From Leuctra nigra (Eukaryota > Arthropoda > Insecta > Plecoptera > Leuctridae), in NCBI GenBank assembly GCA_934045905.1, contig OW203769.1, positions 15,097,705 through 15,161,704 of the forward strand: a stretch of DNA of 64,000 nucleotides, given 5' to 3'. The notes under the pieces were generated by a model. The model saw nothing but the letters and a program-made list of their open reading frames with translations. It was not told where the DNA came from and did not search any database. The position numbers were made by a program, and so were the translations under genes. Position 1 is the first letter of the stretch. Each line of letters starts with the position of its first letter. Shown here in pieces: positions 20,895 through 32,600 of the stretch.

Positions 20895-21260
20895 ATTTTG
20901 TATTAAGGTGCTGCAAGCACGAGCGATTTTGCCTCGTTTTGTATGCACTTTTTTGGATATGATTGGAGACAAAGTGGGTTGACGAAATTATTTGACATTT
21001 TACCTGATTAGATAAAAGACTAAAGTACACCCTTGGACTAACCCTTGGTACATTTTTAATTTTTTCGCTTCGTTAATTAGTTCTTACCTAAAAATGTGTT
21101 GATTTTTAATGACATTTTTTAATTTACAAACCCTAAGTTTGTCTTTCATCTAATCATGATTAAATTTTGAGGTCAATTGGTTCACGTTCGTATCGAAAAT
21201 TTCATAGTTTTGAGCGGTTCTGTTGAATAACCGGCGCCTATAACAGTGCAAGAAGCAAAA
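20895..21260 (+). repeat. Dispersed repeat GCAAGC(A/G)CGAGCGATTTTGCC
   Basis: The beginning matches 28185-28290 and the latter part matches 35275-35320 and 35780-35850 (CCCTAAGTTTGTCTTTYATC, ATTTCATAGTTTTG, AACGGCGCCTA). It is one transposon family. The autonomous Helitron at 28345 seems to have landed inside another copy. Confidence 0.55.
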
Positions 21261-22140
21261 ATTAAAAATTGCTAATGATTACTATCAGACTGATCATGTG
21301 AACATCCAATCAAAGTTACACCCACTATTGACATCATTTTTCTCTCTCAATTTTTTTAAACTAATCAAATTATTCAAATCTATTGAAGATGTCAGTGGGT
21401 AGTACCTACATAAAATCTCAAACAATATTATATAAATTTTTAACACAATTAATAAATATTTAATTAGTTGTGAACGAGTAATGCAAGTTGAAGTAAACGT
21501 GAAAATATTATCTCTAATGTTTACCTTCCAGTGCAGCTGATTGTTAAAACCCATTGACCTGCTTCTGCTCTTGTCAAAACATCAACGAATACCTTGTTGT
21601 CAACAACACAGCTGATCGACGTATTGATTTATTTACAGCTGATCGACTATAATGATTTATTCTATGGATGAATTTGTCTCGATCGAATGGGAAGGAAACT
21701 TTAACTTTCTTTATTAGATTAGAGTTTATTGTTTCTGTATTTAGCTTAATTTTCTCGTATTTGCAATTGCAATATTTCCATTAAACAAACATGTATTCAA
21801 ATTATGAAACAATTGCTTTCACTCATGTCGTCTTTTTCAAATAAGGTAATCTTTAAATTCTTCAAGATGTTTTCTATTTCGAATTCATCTAATATCAACA
21901 AGTCGTTATTCTCTTCGATGAGGCTTCAAAACAACGTCAATTTGATTGGTTGTCAAATCAATATAGAAATTATTAAGTATACTGGGGGACGCAAAAAAAA
22001 TCAACCTGATTGAGAGGTCACTATATGGAAACTATTAAAGATAGGATTCTGAAATGTGTACACATATTAGAAAACATACCAAAATTTTATATGTGAAAGT
22101 TTCAAACATATTCATTCATTAGAAATTGTCTAAAATAGAT
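21261..22140. other. Unannotated AT-rich sequence
   Basis: I see no exon, terminal repeat or tandem array. Two short open frames (21294-21554 minus, 21804-22013 plus) lack any recognisable feature. Confidence 0.35.
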
Positions 22141-24500
22141 CTAGTGGAGCGGTCGCTCCACCCAGCCAAGTCGTACTATACACTCACAGTCACTCAACAT
22201 ACCGTAAATGCCTAATAAACTGAGGAGCAGACCAAACACTTTTACTGTAAGCAACAACATGGCATTTTCGGCCTACTGGATCTTAAAATTGGAAAATCTC
22301 ACATTGTTGTGAAATGTCTTAATTTCGAGCTATGGCCCACCCCACTACATATACCAAATTTGGGAACAATAGGTTATGCCATTTGCGCGCTAGAGGACCG
22401 AGAAAACAGTGAAATTACACCACTTTCTGATTCTGAAGATGATGATTCTGATGATATCAGGAAACCCTGTTGACAGCGCCACAGCCTAAACGGCTAAACC
22501 GATCGACCTGAAACTTTTACCACATATGCACTTTTGGCGTCTGATGATACCTTGCCATCTTGTGATTTTTTGTGCCGCCATTTTTAAACCGGAAGTGACG
22601 TCATAACTCAAAAACGTCTGGACCGATTAGAACGAAATTAGCGCCATTCGATTTAGATGGTCATCTATATGAAGTATCAATAAAAAAATATTATTTTCAT
22701 ATTTTCTAAACCGGAAGTGACGTCATAAATACGCAATATTTAACTTATTTCAACAAATTATACTTAAAATACGTACATAATTAACTTACATTGTAACATA
22801 GACAATACAATTTATATATTCAAGGTAGCAGTGTTCTCGGCCGCCATTCCTGAAACCGGAAGTGACGTCATATATCTAAAACGCCTGTAACGATTGCAAC
22901 TGAACTAGCTCCTGCGTATTCATTCTGCTATTTATTTGAAAAATCAATTGTGAAAAATGAATAAATAAATTAATGGTACCGGAAATGGCGGCAGGAACCA
23001 CTAAATGAAACCGGAAGTGACGTCATATATTACAAACGGCATGACCGATTTTACGGAAATATAGGGATTAGGAATTCAGATGGTCGTTCATGAAGGTATC
23101 AACTAGATAAAACTAGATTGTTTTCTTATTACCTATACCGGAATTCGGCCGCTATTTCAAAACCGGAAGTGACGTCATGTATCGAAAACGGCTGGATCGA
23201 TTATAACGAAACTTAAGCTATTCTTCTTGGATAATCATTTTCATCTTATACCAAACGCAACTTTTCATAGTAACCAAATCGGTTGAGGCGTATTTTTTTA
23301 AAGAAATTAGTCCCTGCTCGGACATGTGCTACAAGCTGTATGAATAAACTAACAAAAGAAGTGATATCCCAGAAAAAACACTCCGTGTAAAAATACCAGC
23401 CAAGTCTCTTTAACTATAAAAAAAAAATAGAAGAAATCTAAAAATTCAGCACTGAAAAGGAGTGATATCAAAAAAGGAGCCAAGTCAACGAATTTTCAAA
23501 ATTTTAATCGTACCATTGAAATAAAAATATCAACCCCCGAGAAATACTTAAAAAAAGGACTTGGCGCATCGTTTTTTTAAAGACATTTTTCTATTCTTAA
23601 GCTTATGCCACTCACATACTACGTAGTTCAGAAATGCCTAGAAAAATTGGGACAAAACTTTCAAATTAAATATTGAACATTCTGTAAAATATTTTAAATT
23701 TAAATATAAGTACGCAAAGAAACATAGCATTGTCTTACAAGCAATAAATACAGAACAGTTGTGTTTGTGATTGGTAGGTACCTATAGTTTTGTGGGTACA
23801 TCAACATACCTACTACAGCATTATACTTTGAACCTTCTCGCCGTGTAATTAATTGCTATTAATTAACATTTTATACCAAAAAAATTCATAAATTACATAA
23901 CGTATTACTTTAGATAAAAATCTAGTCAGTAATTATTTGAGCAGCATGGCTCAGTGCACTAGTCACTTATACAAATCTCATTGACGGCCTTCTTGTAATG
24001 AGCGCTTTCGCTATTTCCCTCAGTCACGATATTGAGAAGTATGATTGATTAATATGACCCTAGAAATAGTGGCAATAACGAATAGACTAGGCCGCTTCCG
24101 TTTATTCGTTATTCGTTTATCCGTTTATTTCCTCTGAATATTGACAAAATACCAAAACTGCCAGTAGGTAAGAGTACTAGTTATATTAAAACGTAGTATG
24201 ATTCGTCGATAATGAATGTGATATACTCAGGAAAATATACTTGTAGAGTTCTTCCTATACTTTTAGGATAGAAAAGTGTCTTTAAAAAAACGATGCGCCA
24301 AGTCCTTTTTTTAAGTATTTCTCGGGGGTTGATATTTTTATTTCAATGGTACGATTAAAATTTTGAAAATTCGTTGACTTGGCTCCTTTTTTGATATCAC
24401 TCCTTTTCAGTGCTGAATTTTTAGATTTCTTCTATTTTTTTTTTATAGTTAAAGAGACTTGGCTGGTATTTTTACACGGAGTGTTTTTTCTGGGATATTG
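22141..24500 (+). repeat. ETS-CRE composite repeat, copy 2 (most complete)
   Basis: In order: the hairpin GTGGAGCGGTCGCTCCAC (22144); a conserved leader; CAGCCTAAACGGCTAAACCGATCGACC (about 22486); five units with perfect CCGGAAGTGACGTCA (22590, 22709, 22857, 23012 and 23161) and one degraded unit (22979); a linker; then an inverted repeat whose arms are about 23365-23600 and 24270-24498. Each unit also contains a GGACCGATTNNAACGAAA-like phrase. No coding sequence was found. Confidence 0.75.
23365..24498. repeat. Inverted repeat closing ETS-CRE copy 2
   Basis: Arms of about 230 bp are nearly perfect reverse complements. Anchors are AACACTCCGTGTAAAAATAC against GTATTTTTACACGGAGTGTT, and GGACTTGGCGCATCG against CGATGCGCCAAGTCC. 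The spacer is about 670 bp. The same arms with a short spacer occur at 44185-44580. Confidence 0.85.
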
Positions 24501-25430
24501 AAGTTACAGTTGAAAAAACAGATGAAACCAGGCGAAATTAACGTGTTTGATGAATTGATTTGGAGTTGTTTTGTAGGAATGAGTGAATTTATGTTTATTT
24601 ATGAATTTCTAAATAAACATAAATTTATGTTTAATGAATCTATGCGAATTTGTATTGGATTTATTAAGTGAGTATGGGTGTGAGTAGGTGTGTGAGTGTG
24701 AATTTATGTAACTTTCGTATAACGAAATTAAGCGGAGTTAACATTTCCGATTCATTGTTGAAAATTCAACTACATTAACGTTTCCCTCCATATATCTTCT
24801 TGAAACCACGTTTCTATAAGATACAAACATGCTTTCCTAAATGGAATAATTATTATGTCAAATTATCATCAACGCAAACGTACTTATGTACAAAACAGGT
24901 GACTCTTTTTAACAAGCTTTGGTTCAATTGCGCTGTAATTAAACGCTGGTATAAACAATTTTTCAACGTCTTAATTCAAATGCACGTAACTTTTTTCGCA
25001 ATTCCTACACGAATATTTCTGAAAATTGCACATATTACATGCACATATTTGTTCTATAACATAGTGTTGGGATTTTTCATGAAAATTTTGTGTGTGAAAA
25101 TTTTCAGTGTTTTGAATCCTGAGGAAGTATTTTTTTTCTGGTAGGTGCACCACATTTTTAAACGTACCTATTTCTATCACGCATAATAATGTAACACACC
25201 TCCACATATACTTTACAAAATACAACAATTGAAAATATGCTGAAAGGTCCTATGTGAAAATGTTCACTTTGAAAATGTTCAAGTCCCAACTCTAATAACA
25301 TGTGAAAGTAGCTCTTCATCTTTTAGTTTTGATATAGTGACCCCTCAAACAGGGTGATGTCTTTTGTTGCGCCACCCGGTATGTTTACTTCCAAAATTAG
25401 TAAACAAAGTGCGTCTCTTTTCTTTTTGTA
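24501..25430. other. Unannotated AT-rich sequence
   Basis: This is a long AT-rich stretch with a GTGAGT/GTGTGAG-rich patch at 24667-24705. The open frame at 24800-25144 has no recognisable domain. Confidence 0.35.
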
Positions 25431-25455
25431 GTGACATTGTAGCTGACGATCAAGA

Positions 25456-26453
25456 ATGTCACTCGATAATCAACGGACTCGAGCGATGCTGGCTGACGTC
25501 ATAGTCAAGATGGACCAAGCAACGCGGAGAGAAGCTCGGCTGGAATTCATGCTCACCTAGGTGCGCCAGGAGCTTCAAGACCTTGAGGAGGAGAAGAAGA
25601 TGTTAGAGGAGAAACAAAGAGAAGACACCAAGGAAGATGAGCAGAAGCGTTTGGTGGAGGAAAGGGAAACGAAATGAAGAGGAAACATTCCATTACAGTC
25701 CCACCCAGTATGACGCAGTGTTTTGATGAAGAGGGGCAGATGGATTTTAAGTTCGTAGAATTGCATGAAGACTTGGAGAAGGAGAAGGAATTGCTAGAGT
25801 ACAGACAAAAACAGGTCACCAAGGAAGATGAGCAGAAGAGTTTCGTGGAGGAAAGGGAAAACGAAAAGAAGAGGACACCAGTTTGTCACGGAATCTTTCA
25901 CGGGTATCTTCCACGAAAACATTCCGTGGAAGATAAGACACAGTATTTGCAGATAGATCCGCGTTTGAATCAGGCCCAACGTGCAACTGCAACTGCTGGA
26001 CGTGCAAATGCAACTGCAGGGCGTGCAACTCCAACAGAAGGACGTCCAACTACATCTGAAGGACGTGCAACTGCATCTGCAAAACGTGCAATTGCAACTG
26101 CAGGACGTCCAACTCCAACAGAAGGAAGTGCAACTGCAACTGCTGAACGTGCAATTGCAACTGCAGAACGTCCAACTGCATCTGAAGGACGTGCAACTGC
26201 ATCTGCAAGACGTGCAACTGCAACTGCTGGACGTGCAACTGCATCGGCAGGACGTGCAACTGCAACTGCTGGACGTGCAAATGCAACTGCAGGGCGTCCA
26301 ACTCCAACAGAAGGACGTGCAACTGCAACTGCAAGACGTGCAACTGCAAGACTTGCAACTGCATCTGCAGGACGTCCAACTGCAACTGCAAAATCTGTAA
26401 GTATTGGTTACACACATTGCCACTTTTTAAAGTCCCTCCTATTTAGTTTTTGA
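25456..26453 (+). pseudogene. Coiled-coil gene remnant with 21-bp repeats
   Basis: From an ATG at 25456 an acidic/basic coiled-coil frame runs with an in-frame TAG (25558) and TGA (about 25675). A second frame from 25674 repeats the theme: ELQDLEEEKKMLEEKQ in the first part, and ELHEDLEKEKELLE plus TKEDEQK(R/S) in the second. An internal duplication is therefore likely. From 25981 to 26397 a 21-bp repeat (about 20 units) encodes RATATAG-like heptads in phase with the second coiled coil, and VQLQLQD heptads in the next frame. A CTTTTTGTAG splice-acceptor-like site precedes the region. No family was recognised. The breaks favour a pseudogene. Confidence 0.4.
25981..26397 (+). repeat. 21-bp tandem repeat, ~20 units
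   Basis: The consensus unit is close to CGTGCAACTGCAACTGCTGGA, with variable codons. Period 21 keeps all frames in step, so five overlapping open frames arise on both strands. Confidence 0.85.
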
Positions 26454-27066
26454 GCTAGCGAAGCGAGCGACTCCTTTTGACTCTTTTGACACGGACCTTT
26501 GTTTAATTTATTTTTTATTTTTTTGGCTGTTACCTGGAGCAATAGAAGTCGCACTGTTTCACCGATCGATCTGAAATTTTGCACACATGTAAAGACAACC
26601 TTTTCTGTTTGCAGACCATAATTTTTTTGAAATTCGTTGTTTGATTAATAAAATTTATATTAATATCTCATGAGGCTGAAAAATGAAAATTTTCTTCGAA
26701 AAGTCTGATCAAACTCATATTTTGCATGGTCAATAAGACCAACATTGTATCTTATTTTACAAATTTTCAGCCTAATCAGACAATAACGTATGCACGTATT
26801 GACAGTTTTAATAGCTCTCAGAAATGAAGTATCGAATTTAATGTTTTCCACTGCAACTGAATCTGATTTGCTTTAGATACCAGAGTATACAGATTGCTAT
26901 TCTTAAGTTTCAATAAAAATCAAATACCTTTATGTTGATTGGGTGGATCAATATTTCAATTCAAAATGGATGTAAATGTTTTCTATGCGTTTGATACGGA
27001 ATTCCTGTTCGAGAATTGCACGTACCGGTGCTCGCTCATCAACGCGTTACATTGAATTTTTCCTAG
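26451..27066 (+). mobile_element. Non-autonomous Helitron, copy C
   Basis: It starts TGAGCTAGCGAAGCGAGCG after a T and ends AATTTTTCCTAG before a T. GCTCGCTCATCAACGCGTTAC is present near the 3' end, but the hairpin's right half is mutated. Its 5' region (the words for CTTTTGACACGGACC and ACCGATCGATCTGAAATTTTG) matches the autonomous copy D more closely than copies A and B. Confidence 0.82.
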
Positions 27067-27084
27067 TAATCATGGTCGTTCTTT

Positions 27085-27364
27085 ACACAATGTACAAGAG
27101 GGCTAGTGAGCTGTTACCTGGACGTTACAAGTTCTGGCAATGAGGAGTGACTTATATTCCAAATACGGGGCGACCAAAGTTGCAAAGCTGCACCATGACA
27201 ATTCCACTTTCAACGTGTATCTTCCTCAATACTTTGCAGCATCGATCTCTGACCAACGTCTGAAGCGTATAAACAGTTCGAAGTTCCAATATTATTTGAT
27301 TTATATTGGACAAAATGAGAAACATCGACTAATGTTTCAAATACAAATGGAAAATAAATTTTAA
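27085..27364 (+). pseudogene. Small OB-fold-like protein remnant
   Basis: The upstream frame encodes ASELLPGRYKF. One base must be restored near 27132 for it to continue as LAMR...KYGATKVAKL, FNVYLPQYFAA, KRINSSKFQYYLIYIG and a final hydrophobic strand. The pattern (YKxLAMR, KYG, VYLPxxFA, LIYxG) resembles small proteins seen next to insect mobile or viral DNA that may bind ssDNA through an OB-fold. That is memory-based and unconfirmed. It lies between Helitron copies C and D and carries a single-base deletion, so it is probably dead. Confidence 0.4.
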
Positions 27365-28042
27365 TGAACAACTTACATTATAAAATGTAAAAACAGTGTT
27401 TCAAAGTCATTTTCCAAAGCGTTATGTTAATTATTTTTATTTTACCATCGTTGTAAAATGTGTATGTACTCATTACAAACATACATAGATCACTGAAGTG
27501 ACCGAAGAGAAATGAAGAGATATATATTTTGTTATTATTTATTAATGTATATGTTTATTTATTAATATATTTAGAACAGTACTCTTATGGACAAATCAAG
27601 ATTCTAATGATACTTTTGATATAATATCCTGGAAAAGTAACCAGGACATAATATTGGGCATAATATTTGTTTCCCTTTTCCTCAACTCTACTTATTTGCT
27701 TCATCGTGATCAATAATTAAAGCTTGCAGTGTTGCACTTCCACTAAATTGTGTATTTGTGAACCAGGCTATTTATCTCAAGATTTTTGCAATTATATTAT
27801 TTAGAAAATATTACGGATTTAAGAAATTAATACAAATTATATAAAACATTCATTGGCATTTCCTTTGTCAACCCAATCTGGAATCCTACAAAAACAGCAT
27901 TTTAGACCAGTGATCTTTTCAACCTATTGATGTAACCTGAAAAGTGCTAGTAGCTTATATGAAGTTCCTTTGTTTTACATCATCAATGCAAAAAGGTGAA
28001 TTTTCTCCGTGCGAGGATATTTTTGGCACGTTTTTAAGCCGT
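27365..28042. other. Unannotated spacer
   Basis: This is AT-rich sequence with no recognisable gene or repeat boundary. Confidence 0.35.
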
Positions 28043-28172
28043 TTTTGCGTTTTCCGTTTTCCGTTTTTTCTTACAGACCAATCACAAGTGCAGAAACCGC
28101 TCAAGCGAGACTTGTGATTAGTTAATAGAAAAAAACGGAAAACGTAACACGCAAAAGCGGTCTATGTGGACC
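28043..28172. repeat. Palindromic MITE
   Basis: GCGTTTTCCGTTTTTTC at the left pairs with GAAAAAAACGGAAAACG at the right. Inner CAATCACAAGT pairs with ACTTGTGATTAG. The whole folds into one imperfect hairpin. Confidence 0.65.
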
Positions 28173-28345
28173 CGACTTTTAAGTGTTGCAAGCGCGAGCG
28201 ATTTTGCCGCTTGTTCAGGCACTTTTTTGGATACGATTGGAGGCAAAATGTGTTGACGAAATGATTTGAAATTTAATCATGATTAGATGAAAGACAAACT
28301 TAGGGTTATCACTAGGTCAATTTTGAATTTTTTGCTTAATTAATT

Positions 28346-29669
28346 GAGCGAGCGAAGCGAGCGTCTCCTTTTGGCTCTTTTGGCACGGACCTCTGTTTTT
28401 TTTTTTTTTTGTTTTTTTTTTGTTTTTGTTTTTGTTTTTGGCTGCTAATAGCCGATTCACAGGTCGCACCGTTTAACCGATCGATCTGAAATTTTGCACA
28501 CATGTAAAACCAACCTTCTCTGTTTGCAGACCCTAATTTTTTTGAAATCCATCTTTTGGTTCATTGTTAAAATAAGTATCTCCTGATAGGCTAAAAAATG
28601 AAAATGGTCTTCGAGAAATGTGATCGAACTCATATTTTGCATGGTCATTATGACTAACTTTGTCTCTTATTTTACAAATTTTCAGCCAAATCTGTCAAGA
28701 ATGTATGCACTTATTGACATTTTTAATAGCTGTCAGAAATGAAACATTAAAAATGAATGTTTTTCCAATGCAACTGAATCTGATTTGCTTTAGTTACAAG
28801 AGTGTTTTGATGGTATGTACACTTTTAAGTGAAAAGCAGATACTTTTATGTTTATTGAGTTGATCAAATTTGAATAATTCAATACGGAAAATAGTTTCCA
28901 ACAAATCATTTCGAGTTTTTAAGGACCTTGATTGTCTTTTCGTCAATTCGTAGTTCTGATGGCCGTGCTTCCCGTGTTTCTACTTGGCTAATTTTGCATC
29001 CAGGAGGGATTAGAAACATACCTAAGCTGACATTTCAATAATATCATTGAGTGGCGTTTGTTCTCTTCTAGCGTTCACACGTCATTCCAAATCTCTCCTG
29101 CATTTTGCTTCTTTTCGTTGATAATTTTGGCAATTTGGTGTACTTTGTGAAGGTATTAGTAAAATTGAATCGCTTTTAAAGCATATATATTTGATATCTA
29201 CAGTTTTTGTCCAGGGGATTGATTATTTCAAAGTATTTTCTTCTTGAAAACGTTGGATTCATTCCGTTTCTGAGCTTCTGTCTAGCCTGGCGTTTCCTTG
29301 AAGGTTGCTAATTTTTTTGAAAGTTTTGATTCATTCAGTTCAAAACATTACGTTGTCTTATTGTAATTGTGGAACGTTGGATTCATTCCGTTTCTAAACT
29401 TGGTACTGTTTTACCTGACCCGTTTTTTTGTGTGGAACTTTGATTCCTTTCGCTTATTAGTTGAAAAGTGTTTACTTTATTCATATTTCATATTTGCGAA
29501 GTTTTGTTCAAGATTCATTTCGTAACATTACGACATTGAATACATTACGTCTTTGAGCACACATTTCGTGCATTTCAAACATTGATCACACAAATATTAT
29601 TGTACTTTAATAATTAGGTAGGTACTCTACTTCTTACTTTTTCATTACCTATCTTATCCCTATTTAAAC
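28346..29669. other. 5' non-coding part of Helitron D
   Basis: It contains the poly-T/GTTTTT tract (28398-28440), the module ACCGATCGATCTGAAATTTTG (about 28477) shared with other copies, and several GTTGGATTCATTCCGTTTCT-like phrases (29252, 29362). The transposase promoter should be here; none was recognised. Confidence 0.5.
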
Positions 29670-32600
29670 ATGCCGAAAATTGGAAAGACTTCTGCTAGAA
29701 TGAAAGCCATAAAGGCGAAAAAGCGTCTCCGTGAAATTGATGATCAAGAAACTGACGAAGCTAAATCTAAAAGGTTGAAACAAAATGTCGTTAATAATAA
29801 AGCATCAAGGAGCAAAGAGACCCCCCGACCAGACTGCAACAAGGAGATACTCTAACATTCAACGCAAAACCCGCTCTCGTGCAGGTGAAACTGAGGAGGA
29901 AACTCAATCCAGGAGAGCCCAGAGTCTACACAAAATAAGTCAATCTATTGCAAATGAAACCTCTTCACAGACCCAGCAAAGACGATCAAACAATCTTCAA
30001 AGAGTCACTCAATCTATTGCAATTGAAACGTCATATCAGAGACAAACCCGATTAAATTTAAGTCAACAATGTGTAGCTGAATCTCGTAAAAATGAATCAA
30101 TTGAAGAAACACAGCAAAGAAGAGCAAACAGCCTACAAAGAATCACTCAAACAATGGCAAATGAAACAATCGAGCAAACTCAGTCAAGAAGAGCACGCAG
30201 TCTTCAAAGAGTATCTCAAACACTTGCTAATGAAACACCTATTCAAACCCAATCAAGACGTGCCCTCAGCTTACAACGAGTAACACAAACAATCTCAAAT
30301 GAAACACCTATTCAAACCCAATCTCGACGAGCCCTAAGTTTACAACGAGTCAATCAAACAATCTCAAATGAAACACATATTCAAACACAATCTCGACGAG
30401 CCCTAAGTTTACAACGAGTCACACAAACACTTGCTGAAGAGACTCCAGTAGCATCAAGTGTGAGGAGAAGTCGATGTCTCGAGCGTACAACTGCAAGAAG
30501 AACTCAAGAAACATCCCAAGAGCGTGAATACCGTCTGCAGCGAGATGCTCAGAGACATCGTGATCGAGCAGCTCAGAAAGTTTCAGATAAAAAACTCTCC
30601 GATAAATTTCATACTTTTCTTCATGACTTAAATTGGTCATCCTGCACTAACTGTCAAATTCGATTCCCTAATTTAAAAGTCAAATCTGGAATGTGTGACT
30701 CTTGCAAAAAGAATCCTACTATTTATACTTCTGCCAATAACATGGATCCAGGTTCTGTTCCTGATGAACTTTCCTGCCTGTCGATGATAGAGTCCATGCT
30801 TATTGCTCGCATCCATCCCGTTGTGTCTGTGTATAGAGTTAAAGGACAGCAGTATGCCTACAGTGGCAACGTAATTAACTTTCCTCAAAATGTAAATTCT
30901 TTTGCGCAACGATTACCAAACTCATTGTCAGCATTAACTTCAATCATCGTTGTTCGCCGTTCTTCTGCCAGTAACGACAATATTGCAGATTTCAACGTAT
31001 GCTCTCTCCGACTACGCAAGGCTCTTCTTTGGTTAAAATCAAACAACGTTTTCTATAAAGATATAACAATTGATGATGACGAGTTGAATAATCTTCCGGA
31101 ATCCGGTAACGTCTACGGTGAACTTGAATATATGGAAATCCATGGTGATAACGAAGATGCAGAAAATGACGACATTCTCGAGCATGGAAACGTTCCTCAA
31201 GTTCTACCAACAAATCAAAGTGAAAGGATTGCCTCCGCCCTTCAACCTGGACCAGTTCCATGGCCAGAAATATCAAGTGATCCTATCAATGAGTTTTCAA
31301 CAGATGGATACATTGTTCAAGCTTTTCCAACTCTTTTCCCCACCGGCAAATGCGACTTACGTGATATTTCTAGACTCCAACAAATAAAACCTACTCAATA
31401 TTTTCAATTCTTAATGAAATTTAAAGATGGCAGGTTTGCAAAAGACACCAGATTAAGATTTTTTGCTTTAAATTCAATAATGAGGTGGAATGCAATCAGC
31501 CAGGGCAATGTATTGGTGAGGAAAGCCGAATTGAATGGTAAAACTGCAGGCCAGTTGAAAGATATGCTAGAGACTAATCCTGGATTAGCCAATAAAGTAA
31601 TGTTCTTTGCTTCTTCTTTGCGCATCACAAAATCATACTGGTTCAAACGTTGTGGGGAACTGACCGACATGGTAGACTTCCTTGGAACGCCAACTGTATT
31701 CTTCACTCTAAGTGCTGCTGATCTCCACTGGCCAGAACTCTACGACATTCTTGCTCCTGACATTGACTTTGATAACATGACTCTACCTGTTGCTACCGCC
31801 TTGCGAAGAAAATTACTATGTGAAAATCCTCTCGTTGTTTCATGGTTCTTTCAAGAACGGTCACATTTCTATGTTAAACAAGTACTTGAAACAAGGTTTA
31901 AAGTTAAAGATTTTTGGTACCGCTATGAATGGCAACACCGAGGAAGTACGCACCTTCACGGTCTACTCTGGCTAGAAGGTGCTCCAGATGTAGAGGATCT
32001 AGATGTTACAGACCCAGATCAAGTAAATGACATCATAAACTTCTTCGAAGACATTGTATCCACCATGAGTCCCGGACTAAATGAACCACCAGCTTTACTT
32101 CATCCTTGCCAAAAACGTCATTTCAACATTACAGATTTTAACTCAGACTTGATCGAACTATTAAACAAAGTGCAAAGACACACAAAATGCACAGACGGAT
32201 ACTGCCTTAGAAAGAAAAAGAATTCACAAATTAAGACTTGTCGCTTTAACTTTCCCTTTCCCATGTGTGATGAAACCAACTTAACGCAAAATGAACGAAT
32301 GCAACCTGTCCTTCAGACCGCAAGAAACGATCCTCTTCTAAACCGCTATAATCCATTCATCATTCAATCTTGGAGAGCAAACATTGACATTCAAGCCGTG
32401 CTTTCAAAAGATGCTGTAGTTAATTATATTGCCAAATATGCCTCAAAGAGTGAACCTCAGTCGCAATCATTCAAAGACCTTCTGTCAAACATTCTCATGA
32501 ACAACGTTAAAGACCATGATCCTGCCAAACTCGCTGTCCAAAAACTGATCATTCAATCCATTGCCGAAAGAGATATTTCTGCCCAAGAATGCTGCCATTT

